This document shows positions 34,808 through 44,240 of a DNA stretch of 64,000 nt, in pieces. Below the pieces are notes generated by a model. That model searched no databases, was not told where the DNA came from, and saw only the letters and a program-made list of their open reading frames with translations. The stretch spans positions 558,001-622,000 of the forward strand of contig NW_025408670.1 of NCBI RefSeq assembly GCF_020360975.1. The letters run 5' to 3'. Position 1 is the stretch's first letter, and each line of letters begins with the position of its first letter. Source of the stretch: Hirsutella rhossiliensis (Eukaryota > Ascomycota > Sordariomycetes > Hypocreales > Ophiocordycipitaceae). Position numbers and translations under genes: made by a program.

Positions 34808-36049
34808 GCTGTCTGTCAAGCATTCGGCTCTGGCTATTCGGCACACAAAACGCGGGTCATAGCATAGTGTGGCTAGTCACAGGCGTACGTAGTCTAGAAC
34901 TCTAGTTATAGCGCTGGGGCTGTCTATCAAGCATTTAGGTCTGCCTATTAATCATTCAAAATGCGGGCCGTAGTATGGCTAGTTAATAAGGCGTAGTACC
35001 GATACCACACCATTACGTACGCGCATTCCCCGCGCCATGCAGGCAGCGGCTTAGGCTGCTTGTGGCGAGCCTGCCCGAAGAGACAGATATGCCCTCGCGG
35101 TGGCCTACAAGACGCTTAATAAAGGCAGGCCCAAATGCTCGATAGGCAATCTCCTAGTATACTATTTCCTGTATATTGAGATGGTCTTGCTTGGCTGTAT
35201 ATGTACATTTTGTCAGTGGCAATTATCGTAGTGCGGCGGTGTACTATCCCTTTGAGTGCGCGAAGGCCGGTCAGGGGTCACGAGCCCCACAATACGTAGC
35301 TACATGTCAGATACACATTCAGGGGCTAGCAGCATCAGCAAAGCCTTCAACAGTCAATTGTCCTAGTAATGCATTTAAATTAAGCTCTATGGCTTCGCAA
35401 CAAGATCCACAAGCTTTGCAGACAGCTATTCCAGCTGTGAATAGCTTCGAACATACCCTCTATGCGCGGCTAGACCACTGTCAGCGCGAGCAGCCTATCG
35501 ACAGCACAGTCCGCCCTACATTCGGAGGCTTACAGCAAAGACGGTAGCTCAAGACAAAGGTTTCGGGCAGGCGACATCTTTACGCCTTTATCACAACACA
35601 AACACGTCAAGCATTCAAGAGGGTCTCGCTGCGTTGCTTGTAAAGGCTTTAAGGCTGGGCAGCCTCGATCACAAAGTCAACGCATGCCGTTGGGGGCAGC
35701 TAGCGGTAATAAGGTGCCAAAGAAAACAGACCTGGGCTGCAGCGAGTGTAAAGTAGCTATTTGTACAAGCCCGCATTGTTAGGGACTTCTATCATAGCCT
35801 AATTTGCTAGTAAATTCAAGTACTGTCTATAGCGCTATGTATCATTGGTTGGTATCCCTGCTCGTGACCCCTGACTGGCCTTCGCGCACTCAAAGGGATA
35901 GTTTATAGGGGCGAGGAATCATATACGCACCTACGAATAGTTGTGGGATATCGGTGCTGTGGAGTGGGCCTGTGACTAGCTCACTAGCCACTAGTTAGTA
36001 TGGCCCGCATTTTGAATGCCGACCATAGCCGGAGCCCCTTGATGTACAG
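34808..36049 (+). mobile_element. piggyBac-like transposon remnant with inverted repeats
   Basis: An outer repeat occurs three times: 34808-34888 and 34918-34999 in direct orientation, and 35950-36049 inverted. All share a CAAG...CATTCAAAATGCGGGCC-type core. Inside, a 42-bp inverted pair lies at 35243-35284 and 35861-35902 with one or two differences. Between them is the end of a DDE_Tnp_1_7 (piggyBac) transposase. The double left end and uneven spacing show rearrangement. I could not fix the TTAA target duplication. Confidence 0.55.
35395..35790 (+). pseudogene. piggyBac-like transposase C-terminus
   Basis: From about 35618 one frame reads RGSRCVACKGFKAGQP, then DLGCSECKVAICTSPHC, followed after one extra base by W-D-F-Y-H. 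That is the C-terminal Cys-rich (C-x2-C...C-x2-C...C...C) domain of the piggyBac family, which helps the transposase bind its subterminal repeats. Upstream codons (35395-35547) are in another frame and less certain. The catalytic domain is missing. Confidence 0.6.
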
Positions 36050-36151
36050 TCTTTTCCCTGAAAGATTGTATGTCAATTTGTATCTTTTTATTAGCAAGCC
36101 CAATACAAATGCAACACAGACGCTAACAATCTTTCAGGGATATGACTGTAC
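36044..36151. repeat. 108-bp inverted-repeat element (MITE-like)
   Basis: Two 26-bp arms, 36044-36069 and 36126-36151, are inverted copies with three central mismatches (GTACAGTC and CCCTGAAAGATTGT kept in both). A second, inner pair ATTTGTAT/ATACAAAT makes most of the unit self-complementary. There is no coding. Confidence 0.7.
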
Positions 36152-36396
36152 TCCAAAAAAGGCTGCTAATTAGGGTGCAGATTCTCTTCTATCCCGATCG
36201 GGACCTGACCGTTGATAAGGCGAGGCGTGGCACGAGGAAAGAGAGGCGAGGATGCTTGACCAGTTGAGGCAGCACTGCTTACTAACGAAAAGTCTAATGG
36301 ACCAATTTCTACCCCGCCTACGTAAGGGACTCCTGTTTCAGGTAAGCAACGTAATGCTAATCTCGGATACGAAAATAGTCAATTACTCAAGGACTA

Positions 36397-37070
36397 CGGA
36401 GGAAGCTTTCAAAAGTCATGAGCGCGCTAAATTAACCCCTGTACGGACCCCTATAAGGAAAAAGAAAGGGGCAAAGCAGATATAGTACCCCGCACGTTAA
36501 TTTATGGCGCTTCCCCCTCTTTCTTTTACAATAATCCGCGCAATAACCTACATAAGGAAATGAGGCAAAAAACCGATATCGCGACTCGTGCGTTAATTGT
36601 TGTGCTACGAGGCGGCGGTAAGTAGGCAGCTAACGTAGCTACTTTAACTAGCGTGCCTATAAGTACGGTAAAAGGCATTTACTCGCGAGCTCTTTAGCGG
36701 GGATTTAAGTCCGATAATTACTTTATTCTTCGAGACGAATTTCTTTAAGATGCCCCTCGATCAGGCCGTCCCTCAAAGCAATAACTACAAAGAAGGGCGC
36801 ACCGAAGAGCCGGGCTAAAGCTATTCTAGCCTAGGAAGCAGCTTGGAAGGAGCTACCGCAAGAGGAAATACAGTCTTGGATTGAAAGAATCCCCCGTCAT
36901 ATACAGAAAATCATTGAGCTTAAAGGCGGCAACGAGTATCGCGAGGGTCGGAAGGATTAGTAAAAGCGAGGAATAGAGCCATAGTAATTTAGTTGCCCCT
37001 TTCTTTTTCCTTACAGGGGTCCGTACAGGGGTTAATTTAGCGCGCTCATGACTTTTGAAAGCTTCCTCCG
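36397..37070 (+). mobile_element. Tc1/mariner-type deletion derivative, TA target duplication
   Basis: Inverted repeats of about 78 bp (36397-36474 and 36993-37070) differ at about one position. They are flanked outside by TA on each side (36395-36396, 37071-37072), the Tc1/mariner target. The 674-bp element retains the two ends of a transposase gene without the catalytic core. Confidence 0.85.
36590..36955 (+). pseudogene. Tc1/mariner transposase, core deleted
   Basis: 36590-36790 reads as a helix-turn-helix DNA-binding domain: RALIVVLRGGGK, NVATLTSVPISTVKGIYSRAL, then LRDEFL and DAPRSGRPSK. Then 36825-36955 gives AWEAAWKELPQEEIQSWI, ERIPRHIQKIIELKGGNEY, the family's C-terminal end. The roughly 200 residues with the DDE/DDD triad that normally separate them are gone. 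A few stops are present. Confidence 0.8.
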
Positions 37071-38078
37071 TATAGGCGGAACAAGCAGAGCCCTGTGGGA
37101 TGCGGCATGACTGATCAAGATAACACTCCCCCTTGTTGTTCCAAACTAAATGCTGCATGTTACAGGGCACTCCGCAAAGCCCTACTAAAAGGGATTCAGC
37201 CGACGACGAAGAAATGAACCAGATAGACGACATGCATGTACCATACAAACGTATTACGTATTATTTGCACAGTCAATCCCCTGTACACCAAGGCCCCTTT
37301 GGATTTTATTTTTTTTCTGGGAGGGAGGGGGGAGGCCAATTTAGCAAACTGGGCGACTGATGACTGTGCGATTTGATCAACTGCACACGACATATTCCGG
37401 GGGAGGCAGATGCTGGGGAAGCCGGGGAAGAGGGGCCAGGCAAAAGCGAATAGGTCTGTATTATTAGCAACTAGAGGCGACTGAACTTACTCAGCAGTAA
37501 CTGCATTAGCAGACTAGTTTTAGGGTTTGGCTTCCCTGGTGCCTAGCAGTCTAGCAGAACAGGAAGTCTTATTGCAGCTTCCGAGGGCCCCGTGGTAGGC
37601 TATGCTACCTGATCCCCGTAACATTGACGTCCTGTTTTAGCTGGGCCAGCACCCGGGTAACCCTCGCCACACTCCAGTGGCTTTTCCCTCTCCTCCTATG
37701 GGCACACACTATCCACAATCTGCTTGAATCGACGTGGACGATCAATGCCCCGCTGTCCCGACCGGACGAGAAGAGCGAGTAATACGGTATATATCTGCCT
37801 CGTACGTACCAGGTATTGCAATTGTATTTCGCGGGGCGGCTTGACTCTGTCTTGGTGGAATGCAGCGGGAGGATGCAGGCTTGGCTTTCGCATTGATCAT
37901 GCTTCCAGACGGGCCCGCAAACGGACTTAGCTTTCAGCGCAACGAGAGCGTCATTGCCGTGTTAGCGAAACGGGCCAGACTATAACCATTCAGCTCTTGT
38001 CTGAGGTTTGCTTTGGACATGAATCTGGGATACGTGCCATGGGAGCGCGGGGGCGCCGATTCATCCACCCTAATATGG
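37071..38078. other. No gene recognised
   Basis: Ordinary composition; short ORFs only. It forms the upstream region of the 759-codon gene. Confidence 0.5.
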
Positions 38079-38096
38079 ATAATATATATGTATATA
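38079..38096 (+). promoter_or_regulatory. Possible TATA region of the 759-codon gene
   Basis: An AT-only run (GATAATATATATGTATATA) sits 127 bp before the ATG. CTTACAG at 38187-38193 could be the 3' splice site of a leader intron. Confidence 0.35.
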
Positions 38097-38222
38097 ACAC
38101 GGCTTCCATGTACTTCCAAATGCTTACGCTTTTACTAGCATCAACCATCCTTCTCTTCGTCCTTTGACTCTCCTTGTATTCAATCCCTTACAGCTCGGCG
38201 TTTGGGCCAGGCACTCCACGCC

Positions 38223-40502
38223 ATGGAATTTCGAGGCCAACTTCTTCCTCCTCTGGCTCTTGTACTGCTTATTCTGTTTGGCTTAGTTGGCTTTTCAGAA
38301 GGTCGGTACCGTGGTCTCGCCGATCCCAGTCCTATTCCATTAAGTGGCGGCTTTGCGTCATACTTGTCAAAGCCTGCTCTCAGCTGGGGACGCCATTATC
38401 GGCGACAGGAGGAAACCGAGCAGCTCGTCCAGAAAATATTGGAAGCACAACAAGATGCCAAGAACTGGATAGAACAGGCCAAGTCGGCCACCACGCCTGA
38501 GAAGCTTAAACAGGTGAACGAGGAGGCCGAGAAAGCAGCCAAGAAAGCGAGCGATGCGATGAAACAGCTATCAAGTTTAAGCAACGATGCGTCTAAACAA
38601 CAGGCGTTTGACCAGGGTTGGGACGCGTTTGTCGACGTATTAAATAACAGGACAAATGCCATTATGACCAGTTACGCAACCTTATTCGCCGAATATGGAA
38701 AGAGCATCAACGAGGACAAAGCGCAACTTGACGACCTTGTAAACAGGATAACCGATGCCGACACGTACAGAGAGCACATGGATCCCTTTCACGCAACGAC
38801 TTACAACCTCGGAACCCAGGTTTCGGGTGCTCTTGGGTTTCTTGAGGACAAGCAGCGACTGACCACGCAGGAGCCTGACCCATACCGACGGGATCAAGTG
38901 GAGAAGGAAGAAGACGCAGAGGGCCGTGCACTGGTCGCTTTGCAGGAAGGACAGGCTGTGGTCGCACAAGTATACGGGGGTATCAAGTTGCAGGTGGATA
39001 CTTTTGTTGGGGGTATGCTTGACAACTTCATCGTCATCAACAAAATCAGATCCAAAGTGCGCGGTTACATCGATGCAGAAGACGAAGACGGCAGCGGCAT
39101 GCAAAACGCCGATCAGGAAGCCGACGGCATATTGGTTGCCATCCAGGACGCGCTGTGGGAGCTGTCACCCGCAGCACCTTTTAAAGACTGGTACAATAAG
39201 ATTACAAGCGACGAGGAAGTGGGTGTATGGGGATGGTTGGGCGTCACCTTTGAAATTGGACTCGAGGTCCTCGCGTGGGTGCCCACGCCGGCTGCCCCTG
39301 CTGCCCGGATATTCAAGATCGGGCGAACGGCATACAAGGTGATGAAGTTGCTGAAAAAGGCCCAAAGAATCATCACAAGATCAAAAAAGCTCTGCAAAAG
39401 CGTCAAGGCTATCGGACAGCTTGAAACGGCCGTTGCAACTCTCCAGTCGCTACTACAGAAATTCACCATGGGTTTGAATCTAGCCGGATTCATTGACGAA
39501 CAGGAGTCGAAGCCGAGAGAACCAACCGAAGCCGAGAAGAAGACGCTACTGGAGCTTAACCAGCTCGCCAATCTGGTAAAGGTGCCCAAGAGGGGGAGAC
39601 TAAACGACGACGAGATCAAACAAGTGCTCAGTACCCTCCAGGAGAAGCTGAAGGAGGGTGACGTCGTCAAAGACGCCATGAAAGCCACCATCTGCAAGAG
39701 ATACGACCTGAAACTGTTGTCCTTGGTCGGTGGAGGAGGAGGGAGGCTATGTGGTCCCGGACGGACGACCCCCAGTTCTAGTCCCAACAAGAAGCCCGCA
39801 CTTCCGAACAAGAATCCCACAAGCCCAGAGAAGAAGAAGACCAGCCCCAAAATAGACGAGAAGAAGAAGACCAGCCCCAAAATGGACGAGAAGAAGAAAC
39901 AGGATGCGGGGAGGTGGTTATTGACCGGCACCTCAAAGCGAGCAGATGAGAAGCAACAGCTGGTCGACGATGTACTGGCCCTATCCAAGAGGTCCACAGA
40001 TAACCAGGGCGAGATGGACTTGGATCGTACCATCAGCATCCTTGACCGAGCCGCCCAAGATCTCACCAAGTTGGACAAGGGTGATGGGCCTGGCAAACGC
40101 GACGAAGACGACGACGTGGATGGACTCTCGTTTTTGGACAACGAGGAGCTTCTGCAGGGGTTTGCCGCCCTCTTTAAGCCGAGCTTCAACTACGATCCGG
40201 AAGACGAGATAGACGATGCGAGCAATCCTGAGTTGAACGAGGTCGATTCGAATGACCCCGCAAAAGATGGTGACCTCCCAAAGGCGAACGAGCCCGAGAA
40301 GGCGGAAGAGCCCGAGAAGACCGGGCCGCCCTCTTGGTTTGGGGGATCCCCAGAGGCCTGGACGAACTATATTGATCCGAGTGATGTTGATTGCGATCCC
40401 TCAGGTAGAGACCCGTCAGATTGTGACGACTGGAAGTTGGATCCAAAGGAGTTGAAAACTTGGGGGGAGTTGGGTTGGACCAAGAATAAGCCGCCGAAAT
40501 GA
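38223..40502 (+). CDS. Large secreted protein of unknown function, intact
   Basis: 759 codons from the ATG at 38223, whose context CGCCATGG is optimal; the frame extends upstream only through a TTG. Residues 1-27 form a signal peptide (LALVLLILFGLVGF). Residues about 58-120 are a charged coiled coil. Residues 120-330 are mostly helical. Residues 334-365 are a hydrophobic segment (VWGWLGVTFEIGLEVLAWVP), followed by a basic helix at 366-397. Residues 501-560 are a flexible linker with two EKKKTSPK-x-D units. The C-terminus is acidic with scattered KR sites (573, 590, 626). There are no stops, frameshifts or RIP. I recognise no family. The hydrophobic-then-basic stretch could insert in membranes, but that is speculation. 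Confidence 0.85.
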   Translation: MEFRGQLLPPLALVLLILFGLVGFSEGRYRGLADPSPIPLSGGFASYLSKPALSWGRHYRRQEETEQLVQKILEAQQDAKNWIEQAKSATTPEKLKQVNEEAEKAAKKASDAMKQLSSLSNDASKQQAFDQGWDAFVDVLNNRTNAIMTSYATLFAEYGKSINEDKAQLDDLVNRITDADTYREHMDPFHATTYNLGTQVSGALGFLEDKQRLTTQEPDPYRRDQVEKEEDAEGRALVALQEGQAVVAQVYGGIKLQVDTFVGGMLDNFIVINKIRSKVRGYIDAEDEDGSGMQNADQEADGILVAIQDALWELSPAAPFKDWYNKITSDEEVGVWGWLGVTFEIGLEVLAWVPTPAAPAARIFKIGRTAYKVMKLLKKAQRIITRSKKLCKSVKAIGQLETAVATLQSLLQKFTMGLNLAGFIDEQESKPREPTEAEKKTLLELNQLANLVKVPKRGRLNDDEIKQVLSTLQEKLKEGDVVKDAMKATICKRYDLKLLSLVGGGGGRLCGPGRTTPSSSPNKKPALPNKNPTSPEKKKTSPKIDEKKKTSPKMDEKKKQDAGRWLLTGTSKRADEKQQLVDDVLALSKRSTDNQGEMDLDRTISILDRAAQDLTKLDKGDGPGKRDEDDDVDGLSFLDNEELLQGFAALFKPSFNYDPEDEIDDASNPELNEVDSNDPAKDGDLPKANEPEKAEEPEKTGPPSWFGGSPEAWTNYIDPSDVDCDPSGRDPSDCDDWKLDPKELKTWGELGWTKNKPPK

Positions 40503-41991
40503 TACAAAACGGCAGGGTGCATTCGTAATAAGATCGATTATAAGCGGCTAGAAAATATATATTGTCACGCGCAGCAGGTTTTACATGAGGAATGCGACCG
40601 CAATAGTAGGCCGGGGTCGCGACAAGAGTATCGGGTACAGCTACCTATCTCTTTTGAACAGATGCAATGAGCCTCTACACAAAGACAAGAAAACTAGAGG
40701 ATCGGCCCTGGTCTTAAGGCGTTACTGACTGGCCCACAGTTGAAAGGACCACTTCAGCAATAGGCATGCATGGACGTTTTAGGAGTCATTACTCACGCAC
40801 CTTACATGATTTCTGACCTAATCGTAGTGCTTCGTGGCCCTCTTCAAAAGACGGGCTCAGCCTCAGTCGTTGCCTCCTCTCCAGGCTTGCTCAGTTCCCG
40901 CTTTCCCGGTTCCAACATATCGACAGTATAATAAATAGGGTTCTACGTCTCCTAAGTTCTCTTCCAGTTCCACTTTGTCTGCGTGAAGCCCTCGACCGCC
41001 AGAATCTTAATATCTAAAGACGACGAGAAAGTCGACGATGAAAAGGAGCTGCAGATGGAGCCTACCCGAGGGTTAGTTTGTTAATGAACAACTAGTAGCC
41101 CGTGAACCAAATGGGACACTACTTACGGGAGTGATACACCCAACTCTGCGATCCGAGGGCAACCCCGGATCGTGCTTGCTCGGTCTCCGCCCTAATTCAT
41201 TTGTCACAGAGGCCACAGGATCGCCGTGAGCCACACATTTCTAGTCAGCGGGTTATGAGTTGCGTCTTCAAGATGTTGGACTTGGGCCGCGGTGGCCTGG
41301 TTGCGCACGATAGGCTCCATTGCAGCAGTGGCAGCGGAGTCGACCCGAGTTTCTTGATTGCTCGAGTGTCGAAGAAGTCTATGAGAACAGCGTGTGAAGG
41401 CTGTGGAGTTGATATGCCAAAGTGGTCAGGATGTGATGAAAAGGGAGAAGCCTAACAGTGAGGATGGCCTGAACTGCAATTCATTCCCTAAAACTGGCCG
41501 GAGAGGGGACTTTTATCAATCAGGTGTATCCCACCTTTCATATGGGCAAATGACTTGGTGGCGGTGTACCACTGCCATTAAACAACAAGCTGCAACCATT
41601 TTGCGACCACTCTAGACAGCGTCACAAATCATGAAAAGGCTCGTTCGGCCGACAACAGAGTAGATATCGCTCATTTTAGCACCCAGTCCCTCCCAGCGCT
41701 GGCAATACCTGACTGTGGCTTACCCGTTGAACAGAACGGCATCTCATAACACGCACTGGGAGGACCAGATCGAGGGCTTCCGCAAGAACCGACGCGTTCT
41801 CGTCGCCCGTAATATTACCTTCAAGGCCACTCAGGCCGCATTCGAGACCGACGTCCGGGCTGATCTCACCAAGCCCGACTGTCGAGGAGACTTCTGTCGT
41901 GAAAACGGGTTAACGATCTAGGTCCGGAGGTTACCTAGTCGGGCTGACTCTAGCAAAGGTGACTGAGAAGGATGAATAATGTTGTTGTTAA
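40503..41991. other. No gene recognised
   Basis: Downstream of the 759-codon gene. AATAAG at 40528 may serve for polyadenylation. Small ORFs (41201-41455 and 41715-41921, plus) are without family features. Confidence 0.5.
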
Positions 41992-42102
41992 GCGGTGGTA
42001 TCGAACCTTCTAGATGACAACGTCATCTAGGCGGCCTGGGTGGCGACATCGCCACCACAAGGCAGCCACAGGTGACAGAACTATAAGAAGTCACTTTTTG
42101 TT
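41992..42102 (-). repeat. hAT 3'-flank repeat with two perfect hairpins
   Basis: It lies 44 bp beyond the hAT stop codon. CTAGATGAC/GTCATCTAG (42010-42030) forms 9-bp arms around 3 bases, and GTGGCGA/TCGCCAC (42040-42055) forms 7-bp arms around 2. A diverged copy is at 6914-7020. It is probably part of the hAT element's 3' end. Confidence 0.6.
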
Positions 42103-42145
42103 AGGGAGGAAGAAGAATCTAAGGACAAGAAACATAATCTATTCA

Positions 42146-43102
42146 TCACTTGCACCCTCTCTTCGCGAGAGTAAGCCACTTTGTTGCCCACTCTTCAACC
42201 TCTTGTTCCGACATCTGGGCCAGCTCGAGATTAGTCTTCTCTTCTTCAACTGAGACGAAGAAGGGGTCTAAATCTTGAATGATGCCCGCCCGCAGCCACG
42301 AACGTAATACCTGGCACATGCCAATCGTCTGCGCCTCGAGTCGATTCTTGAGAGGGGTGACCATTCTGCCTGCTGCGGAAAAAAGGCGCTCGCATTCGGC
42401 GGACATTGGCTATATGGTCAGGAAGTCGAGTGCCATTCGCGACAGATTTAGATACTTAAGTCGCTTGTTATCCCAGTATGAAATGGGATCGTCAACTGAG
42501 CCGTCGCTAGCTCCACAGTGCGTTGTCCAATGCAGGTATTCATCCTGGCCGGGCGCGAGTCCATCTCGGTCTGCAGCTGGAGCCGCATAGCGGTTTCGTT
42601 CTAGAAATTCTTAGAATGGATTGCTAGAAAGTCTTCGCCGTTTTACCACGGGTTCTATCCCCGGCGCTACTTCTTCCGGAAGAGTAACCTCTCGATACTT
42701 AGCACGCCAGACATCGTGCACGATCCTCTGCGCCTCGTTAATCCAGTCTGGCCGATGACCCCAGTTGCGTTCGAACTATTTCCATCGGTACGCTAGATGA
42801 AGGGCCAAACTGGTGTAGTAGATAGGAGTGTCGCCTAATGTGCTATAGTAGTTATTTAACTTCTGCCAACTAAGATTGATGTTGATCCTGAGATGTTCGG
42901 GATCGGGAAAATTATCTGCCGCGTCTTTATAGTGTTTAAGTTGTCCGAGGAGGAACTTAAAGCCTTAAACGATATCCTATACGTTGCCATATGATCCTAT
43001 CTATCCGCGCTTCCGCTTTCGAATTTAACTATTATTCTAATCGTGGCTTCGTAAAAAGTGAGAATTTGGTCGAATATCTCAATTACCTCCTAATCCTTAT
43101 TG
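42146..43102 (-). pseudogene. hAT transposase, C-terminal half (split gene)
   Basis: It continues the frame from 54532 across Copia-1: just after the junction it reads LTNKD-x-EVIEIFDQILTFYEA, a standard hAT block. After one frame shift near 42945 it gives LRINININLSWQKLNNYYSTL, LALHLAYRWK and PDWINEAQRIVHDVWRAKYR. It ends in the dimerisation domain, MSAECERLFSAAGRMVTPLKNRL..., CQVLRSWLRAG, then LAKRGCK and a stop at 42146. The dimerisation domain alone is open for 86 codons. Confidence 0.88.
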
Positions 43103-43107
43103 GTAAG
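43103..43107. repeat. Copia-1 target-site duplication, left copy (GTAAG)
   Basis: Repeated at 54527-54531. Confidence 0.85.
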
Positions 43108-43180
43108 TGTTGAGGAGAGAGAGTGGGCATAAGAGGCCACAGTCATGCTCAGTGGACCCAATAGTCATGCACAAGGAAGC
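43108..43180 (+). repeat. Copia-1 5' LTR, first part
   Basis: TGTTGAGGAGAG... The intact TG start and many CA/TG dinucleotides contrast with the 3' LTR start at 54237 (TATTAAGGAGAG). Confidence 0.85.
43176..43180. repeat. Copia-2 target-site duplication, left copy (GAAGC)
   Basis: Repeated at 48148-48152. Removing one copy restores the LTR order seen at 54300. Confidence 0.92.
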
Positions 43181-43338
43181 TGTTGGAGGACTCCAGTGGG
43201 ATCTGGAAGGTTCCATGGATATGGCGACTCCGTCGCCTGAGTCTATATAGACTCGGATCATCATCACATCTGTAGCTAGATAGACAAGCATCAATAGATT
43301 GCTCACTCATCCTTTCCAATCCGCAGGTGCGGACAACA
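43181..43338 (+). repeat. Copia-2 5' LTR
   Basis: TGTTGGAG...GGACAACA, 158 bp. CTATATAGA near 43241 may be the TATA box. Confidence 0.95.
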
Positions 43339-43350
43339 GGTTATGACCCC
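43339..43350 (+). promoter_or_regulatory. Copia-2 primer-binding site (half initiator tRNA-Met)
   Basis: GGTTATGACCCC matches the anticodon-arm complement (GGTTATGAGCCC) with one mismatch. Confidence 0.7.
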
Positions 43351-43480
43351 TCGCGCTTCTACTTACTCAACTTAGGCTCCGAACAAGGTGTATCGGAGCC
43401 AACTCCAGTTCACGGCAAGACATCGCCTGAACAACTTGCACTCCAACTGAGGCAAACTATCTGGATTATCTTCAGCCAAA

Positions 43481-44240
43481 ATGACTGAAGCCTCTCTTCA
43501 ACTTCCCAAAATTCCCATTCTCAAGGGAGAGTCAAATCTTGAAGAATGGAAGGATATGCTCATTCAGACCCTGGAGGTCCAGGATCTGGAAGATTACATC
43601 CTCGCAGAAGTCCCGGAGCCCGTGGACCAAGCAGAACGAGGAAAATGGAAGCGTGACCGAGCAAAGGTCATGCTGATCATCAAAGGTTCTATTTCACCAG
43701 TTCAGACGACCCTCGAAGCGGCCGGGTGGAGCCGATTCACAGAGAAGGATCCAAAGGTTCTTTATGAACTCATTCAACGAGCAATTCCGAAGGTTTCCGC
43801 AGATGCGACCGGAGACCTCGTAGCCGAGTTTGGCAGCATAAGCCGCAAGACTTTCGACAGCTTGATGGCTTACCAAACCCGCATTCAGTACCTAAAGCGA
43901 CGCACAAAAGAATTGAACTGCGGCTTTGACGACAAAGCATGCCTGTGGTTCACCATCAGAGGACTTCGCGAAGTGTATCCCCAGTGGTATACCTTCCTTG
44001 AACGAGACATGAACAAAGGCTCTCTGACGTGGGAGAATCTCATGACAGAGATGTACGCTGAAGCCAACAAGGAAAAGACAGCTATGGCGCTCTCAACACT
44101 ATCCACGAACAGCAACGAAGCATCCGCTACTCAACGCACCTCAGGTCCCTCCGCTCAATCTCGAAAACCCCAGTCTGAGCAGACTAGAAGATTCTGCCCG
44201 ACTTGCAACAGATCGCACTGGGTTGATTACCTATGTGTTC
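43481..44240 (+). CDS. Copia-2 gag
   Basis: The ATG at 43481 starts MTEASLQLPKIPILKGESN, LEEWKDMLIQTLEVQDLEDY, the usual fungal Copia gag opening. A capsid region of about 200 residues follows (Ser/Thr-rich tail at about 215-235). The nucleocapsid starts RFCPTCNRSHW, but its remaining knuckle residues lie in the -1 frame from 44233. The annotated frame stays open to 44557, but past about 44232 it is out of frame with the real product. The gag assembles particles and packages the element RNA. Confidence 0.82.

Noticed and set aside
39113..40189. 358-codon ORF on the minus strand
   Set aside because: It lies wholly inside the 759-codon gene, is Ser/Leu/Phe-rich and has no signal or domain; it is the antisense shadow of the Lys/Glu-rich coding strand.
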